Below are positions 57,901 to 64,000 of a stretch of DNA of 64,000 nt, piece after piece (the stretch's first letter is position 1; each line of letters opens with the position of its first letter). A program made the translations under genes and the position numbers. The notes below the pieces were generated by a model. It made no database searches. It was given only the letters and a program-made list of their open reading frames with translations, and was not told where the DNA came from. Source of the stretch: Phaeosaccion multiseriatum (taxonomy: Eukaryota; Ochrophyta, other classes); the NCBI GenBank assembly GCA_965112735.1, contig OZ218963.1, positions 2,294,001-2,358,000 on the forward strand. Direction: 5' to 3'.

Positions 57901-58212
57901 GGTGGTATGAACGGCTCTCTGCTCATCATCTCAAGTTTGTCCACAAGCCAGGGCGGGAAGGGAGCTTGTGGTGCCTGACTGCCTGTCACGCGACCCCTTG
58001 CCAGTGACTGAGTGGTGTGATGCGGTGGGAGTGAAGGTGGCGTTGGTGGATGTGGTGGGTGACACACTCGCGTTAGGGTGGGAGGATCAGGTGGAGGGGG
58101 CGGTTCTGCGGTTTGTTGCAGCCGTGCAGCAGTTGCAAGGGGAGGCGGTGGCGGCTCAGTCAGTGCCTTTGGAGGGACTCTCGTCTGTCACGGCGCGACA
58201 GCAGGCGTCGGT
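57901..58212 (+). pseudogene. Second Gypsy-B copy (B2), RNase H end
   Basis: Rejoins 53540 after removal of element D: WYERLSAHHLKFVHKPG, then a small insertion (GGGAAG) that shifts the frame, then VPDCLSRDPLPVTEWCDAVG to VTARQQAS. Ends at 58212 before the part that in copy 1 leads into the exonuclease. Confidence 0.85.
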
Positions 58213-58402
58213 GTTGGAAATACCAAGCCAACTGTGAACTACAGGGTTCCGACAGAATGACACTACACATGTAAGAAGGCAGGCTGGCAGCTATCCACTG
58301 AATATTCACGGGGGTAGCTGTCAGCCTAGCAAAAGGATGTGTTGGAAGTGGCGGATAGCTATTGGGGATGTTGGAAGGCCCCGGGATAGGCATTGGGGAT
58401 GT
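58213..58402. repeat. Diverged palindromic repeat and Gypsy-B LTR start
   Basis: 58213-58350 begins TGTTGGAAATACC and has a hairpin around GAATATTC (GGCTGGCAGCTATCC mirrored), ending CTAGCAAAAGGATGTGTTGG like a P1 arm. 58355-58402 repeats GGATAGGCATTGGGGATGTT as at 43560-43594. Confidence 0.5.
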
Positions 58403-58577
58403 TGTTGCGATATCCCCTCTACAGAAACAGTGACAGGCCAAGTAGTGTCAACTCTTGTATTGTTATATACCCATGAGAGATACGTCTAAAGAAGTGATGG
58501 CTTTGGCGCCACACATGTACCTCGATATTCTATGTCGATATAGTGCTCAGTTACATAAGTCGATGTTCATCGTAACA
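58403..58577 (-). repeat. Solo LTR of the Copia-1/5 family, diverged
   Basis: 175 bp, TGTTGCGATATCCCC...CATCGTAACA. Clear similarity to the 186-bp LTR, including GTGTCAACTC and TCGATATAGTGCTCAGT. No partner LTR nearby. Confidence 0.8.
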
Positions 58578-58601
58578 CATCTATTTGTGTTGACATTGCT
58601 C

Positions 58602-59504
58602 TCAGGGGCATGCAAACTCGACGTTAGAATGTCCGTCCTTCCACACCTCTTCTTCCAGCAGCGGGTCGCAATGCTCCAGCCGGTAGACTTCGCCGGCCCA
58701 CGCGTGGTGGACGAATGAAAACTCCACGCACTTGAAGCCATCACATCCCCAGCTGTTGCGCTCTTTGTGGAACAAAAGCATTCCGCTTCGATCCATATCG
58801 CTAAAGAACTCCTCATGCTGCTCGAAGCGCTTGCCGTGAACCTCAACTTGTGCTTGCTGAATCTTGATTGCGTCACTGCCTCCCGCTAGGTCGGCAACCG
58901 ATTTGAATGTGGCGAACTCGCATCCTTCACAATCCACCTTTAGCACAGTAATCGTCCGACCCACATGCCCAAGGTGCACCATAAGTTCCTGGAGGCTGAG
59001 CAGTGTGCCATCGCCAAGCGTGCTGCCTGAATGTTCTTTGTCTGTCAGCCCAATCAAATGGAAATGGTATCCATGCTCGGAAGCCAATGCATCTGCGGCA
59101 GCAAGGTCCACCGTCGGGTCGAAAGTGTGAACTTCACAGTTTGGAGCCAGCTGGAGTATACTCTTCTCAAAGTCATCTTGCAAGTGGGAACCCACCGAGT
59201 ACACAAGACAGTCTTTCTGCTGCGAGAGATACCTTGAGCCGCAGACGAATTTCCCACCATCCCCAAAATCTCCTCCCACGCGATCCTCCTCCCCACAACC
59301 CCATTCGGGTTCCCAAGCATCATAGGTTTTCTTCATGCTTCCTGTAAAGCGAGAGCTATGTTTGCTCAAAACTTGAAGCCTGGTGCAGTGCTTTTCGTGC
59401 CAAGCTTCGACTTTTTGGGCCCAGTGATCGAAGCAGAAGTCACCCCAATCGACGGCCAGAGCAGAGGTAAGGCACAAGGCCATGATTGCGATGAAACTCT
59501 TCAT
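58602..59504 (-). CDS. Secreted METTL24-like (Methyltransf_22 type) protein
   Basis: 300 residues in one exon, start ATG 59504, stop TGA 58604-58602. Signal peptide MKSFIAIMALCLTSALA. Middle part follows the Methyltransf_22/METTL24 pattern: KKTYDAWEPEWGCGEEDRVG, DGGKFVCG, CLVYSVGSHLQDDFEKSIL (SAM-site-like loop), CEVHTFDPT, then ITVLKVDCEGCEF (DxEGxE). These proteins are predicted SAM-dependent methyltransferases in the secretory pathway; substrate unknown. Complete and close to family length. Divergent from the transporter. Many Cys fit a secreted fold. Confidence 0.82.
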   Translation of the reverse strand: MKSFIAIMALCLTSALAVDWGDFCFDHWAQKVEAWHEKHCTRLQVLSKHSSRFTGSMKKTYDAWEPEWGCGEEDRVGGDFGDGGKFVCGSRYLSQQKDCLVYSVGSHLQDDFEKSILQLAPNCEVHTFDPTVDLAAADALASEHGYHFHLIGLTDKEHSGSTLGDGTLLSLQELMVHLGHVGRTITVLKVDCEGCEFATFKSVADLAGGSDAIKIQQAQVEVHGKRFEQHEEFFSDMDRSGMLLFHKERNSWGCDGFKCVEFSFVHHAWAGEVYRLEHCDPLLEEEVWKDGHSNVEFACP

Positions 59505-59936
59505 TGGAATACAATTGTACAGAAGCAGGGCCTTCGTATGGTACGCTACACTCTCCCTTCATACAATTTCAAATAATTTTCTATTGATGAGCGGTTTTGC
59601 CGAGAGGCCCCACTCGGTGAAAGTGGGTATTTTTAGTACCCAACTTTTTTACAAGAAGAGCGTGGTAGGTGATACCATTATGTGTTATATCGTAGTGTAG
59701 TATAGTTTCCCCTGTCACAGCAGGGGCAGACACACACACAAAAAAAGAGGGAAAAAGGGGCGCTACTGGTCCATATTGGGTACTAAGAATGAATTATGAC
59801 CAACGATCCATAGGGGGGCGGTTGACACACCCACACACGCCGCCATCCTGTGAGGACAAAAAAATTCCGACGGCTGGCTCTCTCCCTCTCGTTTAAGTAC
59901 CAAAATTTTTAAACTTGGGGGAGCTTCGCCTTGGTC
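59505..59936. promoter_or_regulatory. Shared 432-bp region between divergent genes
   Basis: Holds both 5' regions. Visible: hairpins CCGAG...CTCGG (59600-59620) and GTGGGTA...TACCCAAC (59622-59645), an ACACACACA run at 59731-59740, and A/T tracts. No clear TATA element and no mobile element. Confidence 0.45.
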
Positions 59937-61126
59937 ATGTCTCAGCGCAATGCCACCCTCGGGTACCTGCTCCTTACCAGTAGCTTGGTGTCAGTGACCA
60001 CTAGGTAAGGAAGAGTGAAAGTGGGTTTGTATGTATGCTTTTCTCTTTTTAAGTATTTACCACTACCTTGTTCGAACAACAACCAACCAGACTATCCCGG
60101 GACCAAGACCGTGTGGGATCTGAGCAATACAATATTGCAAGCCTTGCCCTGTCCGTCGACGTGGCCAAAATCATTGTCTCGATGATTATGTTCCATAGAA
60201 CAACCACTCACGACGAGCGTAACGCTGACGCGGCCCGGGCTGGATGGAAGTCTCCGATGACCTGGATTCTGGGCCTTTTCCCGAGCTTGCTCTACTTGGC
60301 TCAAAACATTCTCGCGACCTGGGCGCTCTCCATTCTTCCTGCCGCGATATTCTCGTCTCTCCTCAACCTGCGCGTGTTGTTCACTGCCGTACTCGCCCGC
60401 CTCGTGTTCCGAGAGCACGTCAGCGTGGTGAAGGGGCTGTCCCTGGTCCTCCTCGTGTGCGCAGCAATGGTGAACAGTCTGGCGCACGTCTCCTCCGAGC
60501 ACGATGTCTGCGTCGTCGAGGATGGTAGGCAGGATATTTTGGTGCAGCCAGACAGTCGCACCGGAGGAGCTGAGTCCCGAGTAGAGACAGTGCTCGCCCT
60601 CTCGGTGTGCTGCGGGATTGCGCTCTCTTCAGCCGTGGCTGGTATCATCATGCAATCAGTTATGCAGAAGCAAGTGTCGAGCATATGGGAAGGCAACGTT
60701 GTGCTGTCAGCGACATCTCTCGTGGCGAACATGCTCATCCACGCTGGCATGTCGCTCGATTTCTTCGCACACTGGACCGCGTACACGTTTGTCGCTGTGG
60801 GAGTGAGTGTCCTACATGGTATAGTCACCGCTCGAGCCATCGCGGTGGCGGGAAGTGTAGCCAAGACCGTAGTTGGCACCCTAGCTTTAGTAATAATCTC
60901 CGTGCTGGACTTGGGGCTCTTCAACGAGAGCATCAATGCCACGCGCGTCCTTGGACAGCTGATGCTCTGCACGACGTGCGTGCAGCTAGCCTTGCTCAAT
61001 GCAAGCGCAGCAGACGCCGAGCAGGAACGAAAGGAAACCACCGGTAGTGGTGACGTTGACGTGAACGATGACATTGAGCTGTTGGCCGAACTTAGAGATG
61101 TAAGGAAGGAGAAAGCTGGTCTCTAA
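59937..61126 (+). CDS. Nucleotide-sugar transporter, SLC35A-like
   Basis: Exons 59937-60004 and 60091-61126; 86-bp intron with AG/GTAAGG donor and ACCAG acceptor; 367 residues. Exon 1 (MSQRNATLGYLLLTSSLVSV) gives the first membrane helix; after the splice comes TTRLSRDQDRVGSEQYNIAS, matching the family's 'm.ysr......Y..s..v...E..K' loop. Then come about ten hydrophobic segments, including LLYLAQNILATWALSILPAA and SSLLNLRVLFTAVLARLVF, the conserved Golgi nucleotide-sugar transporter block. Acidic cytoplasmic tail (DDIELLAELRDV). Imports nucleotide sugar into the Golgi, where a glycosyltransferase like the one at 4020 would use it. Sugar specificity cannot be told. Confidence 0.88.
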
Positions 61127-61483
61127 AGTCTCAAATATCCACTCTGCACCCAAACAGTGCTTTGCATTATTATCTGGTTTCCTTCCGAAAATGGGGAGGG
61201 GGAAGACTGAGCGGCGGGAAGGGGACGATGGGTGGAGGGACGGAATTTAAAAGAGGCAGAGCAGGAATGGGAGGAAGAGCCTGGAAGGAGATCGGGGGCT
61301 CTAGATGGTGATGATGAGAGAGGACTTCTCTACGCCGGCTTTGGCGTCGATGCCTGAGAGCCCCATTTGAATTTCCTTGCCTCTTGCAGCTCTGGCCGCG
61401 CCCTCTCGCCTCTTTTTATTCTTTCGCCCTTTTTGGATACGTATACCTGCGTATAGGGTTCGTTTGCCTGTTGTTCACAGTTG
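61127..61483. other. Transporter 3' flank
   Basis: Purine-rich stretch 61190-61280, then C/T-rich sequence. Presumed 3' untranslated region; no gene seen. Confidence 0.4.
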
Positions 61484-61563
61484 GCCTGGTTCTTCCAACA
61501 TCGTGCTTGACAACGCTTCGATCCACTACGTTGCCGACCGAGTACAGGAGCTGCTCGAGGCAA
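61484..61563 (+). pseudogene. DDE_3 (IS630/Tc1-mariner type) transposase fragment
   Basis: WPGSSNIVLDNASIHYVADR followed by VQELLEATGA: matches the second catalytic Asp region of DDE_3 transposases ('vlDNa.iH....v..ll...G'). Upstream TTCACAG could be a splice acceptor. Cut at 61570 by a P1 hairpin. Only about 30 residues remain. Confidence 0.7.
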
Positions 61564-61570
61564 CAGGGGC

Positions 61571-61661
61571 TGTTAGGAGTCGTGCTTTTGCTAGACTGAT
61601 ACCTACCCTCTGAATATTCAGACCGGGAGGTGTCAGTATAGGAAAAGAACGACTTCTAAGA
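61571..61661. repeat. Degenerate P1 hairpin
   Basis: TGTTAGGAGTCGTGC...CGACTTCTAAG, centre GAATATTC, several mismatches in the right arm. Confidence 0.75.
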
Positions 61662-61666
61662 AGGTT

Positions 61667-61870
61667 GATTGTGAGAATGCAAAAGCGACTCAGCCGCTTA
61701 GACAAGTGGTAACACTCAGTATAGGGGGGGAGGGAAAGTGTTTGCAAGCCCTGCTGCTAGGCTCTCCTTACCAAGTTCACCTATTACTGAGCGGCCCATT
61801 GCCACTCAAAATCTATGTATTATAGGACACACCGACCGTTAAGGACCATCTATTCTGAGGCCTTCCAATA
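61667..61870 (-). repeat. Diverged solo Gypsy-B-type LTR
   Basis: Reverse complement of the 8268 LTR with many substitutions: GCAAAAGCGACTCAGCCGCT to GAGGCCTTCCAATA. Confidence 0.75.
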
Positions 61871-61883
61871 GGGTAGTGTTAGC

Positions 61884-62189
61884 GGTCTGAATTCAGAGGG
61901 CAGGTATCAGTCTAGCAAAAGTACGACTTCTAACAAGGCTAGTTGTGAGTTCGAACCTTAGCTGTCGCTTGTGAAAAAGCGTATTTTTCGGCGAAAACTG
62001 TTACCAGCTTGCTGGCCCATGATGCTGATTCTCAGACTGCGAGTTACTTCTCTCCACTATGTGCGGTGGGGGGGGGGGGTTCGTCTTCTAGCAACGGTCT
62101 TGTTAGAAGTCGTGCTTTTGCTAGACTGGTACCTCCCGGTCTGAATTCAGAGGGTAGGTACCAGTCTAGCAAAAGCACGACTTCTAACA
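61884..62189 (+). mobile_element. P1 palindromic element, left hairpin truncated
   Basis: Half hairpin ending CTTCTAACA (61935), the full inner region with GAGTTCGAACC and a G run, then a full hairpin 62101-62189. The left arm is lost, so no TSD. Confidence 0.8.
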
Positions 62190-62309
62190 GTAGCTGTGAC
62201 CATTAGGGCTGGCACCTGGTTGGTACAGGAAAGAGGCATAGAGGCAGGGGTGGCGTTATGGCCAGGTAGCTAGCCAGTGCGAGGGGGGATGGGAGATAAA
62301 GAATATATT

Positions 62310-62465
62310 GGGCATAAAGACATGAATATAAACGACTATCCCGGGCCCAGAAGAATATACTTCCACGGCGCCGAATATGCGCGAATATTCCGCGAATATT
62401 CCGCGTCGAAGAGGAGAATATTCAGCCCCAGACGAAATATGCTGCTCAGAATATTTCCGGCCCTG
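62310..62465. repeat. Cluster of GAATAT motifs
   Basis: GAATAT or AATATTC occurs about eight times within 150 bp, several in the form GCGAATATTCCGC. No coding or element match. Confidence 0.5.
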
Positions 62466-62554
62466 CGGGCGGCCTAGTACTAGAGTTGGGCCTACCCCCC
62501 CTGGACGTTCGTTTTCGTCTAAACAATTCGATAACACACCACAGGACCAATGTG

Positions 62555-62627
62555 CCAAGCTCAGGTAACATCACGCAATACTAGACCTATTCTAGGGAGG
62601 AGGATAACTTGATGTTATCTGAGCTTA
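62555..62627. repeat. Small imperfect hairpin
   Basis: Inverted pair AGCTCAGGTAACATCA / TGATGTTATCTGAGCT. One arm is also found at 63475-63498, so it is a dispersed repeat. Confidence 0.55.
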
Positions 62628-63007
62628 CTGTGATTTCGCGGTTGAGTGGCACTTTTTACGCCCAATTACGCCCCATTATTTTTTTTTTACGCCGAATGAC
62701 GACTTTTTTTACGACGTTTGACGACGTTTGACGACGCTTTAGCCCCCTATTTTACGCCCCTTGACGCCCTTTGACGCCCTTTTATCTTCATTCGCCTTAA
62801 TTTCGTCTAAAAAAAATCACGTAAAAAAAAATCACGGCGTAAAAGGGCGTAAAAGGCCGTAAAAGGCCGTCAAAAGGCGTCAAAGGGCGTCAAATAGGGG
62901 GCTAAAGCGTCGTCAAACGTCGTAAAAAAAGTAGTCATTCGGCGTAAAAAAAAAATTAATGCGGCGTAATTGGGCGTAAAAAGTGCCACTCAACCGCGAA
63001 ATCACAG
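62628..63007. mobile_element. 380-bp foldback MITE with TA duplication
   Basis: Long inverted repeat: CTGTGATTTCGCGG... mirrored by ...CCGCGAAATCACAG, arms about 180 bp, flanked by TA on both sides. Arms are built of degenerate GACGCC/GGCGTAAAA-type subrepeats. TA duplications suit Tc1/mariner-type transposition. Non-coding. Confidence 0.85.
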
Positions 63008-63154
63008 TAGCACAAAAAAAAAAGGGGGGGGGGGGGGGGGGGGAAACTGTTATCCTCCCCTCGGGACGGCATGATGACGTTATCCTCCCCTCGGGACGAC
63101 TAACTTTCTCGTCACACAAGGGATCTGAACCCCCATCCTCGGAAATGTTTTTGT
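63008..63154. other. Spacer with G run and GGGACG repeats
   Basis: Poly-A then about 19 G (63026-63044), and two copies of TTATCCTCCCCTCGGGACG (63051 and 63079 area). No gene. Confidence 0.5.
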
Positions 63155-63475
63155 TGTTAGAAGTCGTACTTTTGCTAGACTGGTACCTACCCTCTGAATT
63201 CAGACCGGGAGGTACCAGTCTAGCAAAAATACGACTTCTAGCAAGCCCATTGCTAGAAGTCGAACCCCCCCCCCCCACCGCACGTAGTGGAGAGCAGTAA
63301 CTCGCAGTCTGGGAATCAGACTAATGGGTCAGCAAGCCAGCAAGCCGGTACCAGTTTTCGCCGAAAAATACGCTTTTTTCACAAGCGACAGCCAGGATTC
63401 GAGCTCGCAATTGCCTTGTTAGAAGTCGTACTTTTGCTAGACTGGTACCTACCCTCTGAATTCAGACCGGGAGGT
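63155..63475 (-). mobile_element. P1 palindromic element, right hairpin truncated
   Basis: Full hairpin 63155-63243 (terminal bases GCA instead of ACA), the reversed inner region, then half a hairpin from 63417, joined to AAGCTCAGATAACATCA. Confidence 0.8.
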
Positions 63476-63509
63476 GCTAAGCTCAGATAACATCAAATTA
63501 TAGGGGAGG

Positions 63510-63680
63510 GGGGGGGGGGTCGTGGGTGATGGCCGCTACCATGGTTGTGAGCGACATAGCATTTGCAAGGAGGAATTGGCTTGGCTTATGAAGAAGCCGG
63601 GCGGGGCCTGAGCATGGCGAACCATAGAAGCGCTTGTGTGAGTACCCGGGGGTGCATTTGGAGAAGCGTCTGAAGGAAAG
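63510..63680 (+). pseudogene. Copia-2-family Pol scrap
   Basis: GTGATGGCCGCTACCATGG through ATGAAGAAGCCGGGCGGG matches the reverse complement of 28150-28265 (the segment before RT, MKKPGG). Confidence 0.7.
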
Positions 63681-63788
63681 GGGGAACTCTATTTGGAGGC
63701 GTTAGCCGAAGTGAAATGGGCTGCGGACCTGGACAGTCGGAGCAGAGTTGAGGGACTTGACATTTGCTGGAGGGACATGTAGTTCAAG

Positions 63789-64000
63789 TGTGGTGAAGCT
63801 GGGTCAGGCTCAATTACGTATTATTAGGTAGGCAGGACAGTAAGTCAATGATGTGGGACGCGGACGTTTTGAGGCCTTGGTTGGCCCCTCCGCACTCCTG
63901 AACCCGTAAAGACCAATTGGATTGCTTCCTTAAACAAGGGAGCTGTCCAGGGTCTTAGGGTGGGAAAGCCCTAGTTATTAATACACTTGGTGCCAGCATT
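63789..64000 (+). repeat. Third element A LTR copy, runs off the window
   Basis: Starts TGTGGTGAAGCTGGGTCAGG and follows the element A LTR to GGTGCCAGCATT at the window end; about 10% different from the other two. Confidence 0.85.

Overview
The window is eukaryotic nuclear DNA. Genes carry GT-AG introns (for example 3073-3326 and 60005-60090), the products are eukaryotic types (PP2C phosphatase, EF-hand protein, METTL24-like methyltransferase, SLC35-type nucleotide-sugar transporter), and most of the rest is LTR retrotransposon. Compact genes, very short intergenic spaces and abundant Copia, chromovirus and gag-only LTR elements suit a protist or microalga. I cannot name the species.

Layout. 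Positions 1-6.2 kb hold host genes: the end of an EF-hand gene (+), a PP2C phosphatase (-), and an HxRxGD-type (fucosyltransferase-like) glycosyltransferase (+) whose start codon lies only a few bases from that of the phosphatase. Positions 6203-50443 are one four-level nest of retrotransposons. Almost every layer is closed by matching LTRs and a target-site duplication (TSD). Element A (TSD AGAC) contains Gypsy-B (8268-48007, TSD AAGA). Gypsy-B is split by Copia-1 (14840-24170, TSD CCTGG), Copia-2 (26277-30161, TSD CCAGG), G1 (32222-33684, TSD GTGC), a palindromic-terminal-repeat array (33970-34694, TSD CAAG), element E (34789-42133, TSD TATG), a second palindromic element (42248-42594, TSD GCTG) and the truncated Copia-5 (43595-47813). 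Copia-1 itself carries a foldback element (15670-16086, TSD GCCTT) and a chromovirus (17957-23735, TSD CAAA). Element E carries Copia-4 (35273-41010, TSD GAACA). Removing each insertion with one TSD copy rejoins the interrupted reading frames.

From 50.4 to 58.6 kb lie more element remains: a mosaic LTR, a second Gypsy-B RT/RNase H copy split by element D (53541-57900, TSD GGTG), and D in turn split by G2 (55218-56680, TSD AAGT). Host genes return at 58.6-61.1 kb as a divergent pair: a secreted methyltransferase-like protein (-) and a nucleotide-sugar transporter (+). The last 2.9 kb holds a DDE transposase scrap, palindromic elements, a 380-bp foldback MITE with TA duplications, a Copia scrap and the start of a third element A LTR.

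The most notable points are: (1) Gypsy-B Pol has a DEDDy 3'-5' exonuclease (RNase D/WRN type) fused in frame between RNase H and integrase; (2) small elements end in near-perfect hairpin palindromes whose centres occur in two opposite orientations; (3) a short perfect palindrome abuts the 5' LTR in six elements; (4) a 1.46-kb element encodes one small protein across a +1 frame change in both copies; (5) the chromovirus RT has YIDN where YxDD is expected, in an otherwise open gag-UAG-pol frame. Element proteins divide into potentially autonomous ones (chromovirus, Copia-4, Gypsy-B before it was broken) and parasites that keep only gag or no coding sequence (A, D, E, G, palindromic elements). 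TSD lengths of 4 or 5 bp suggest which integrase moved which parasite.
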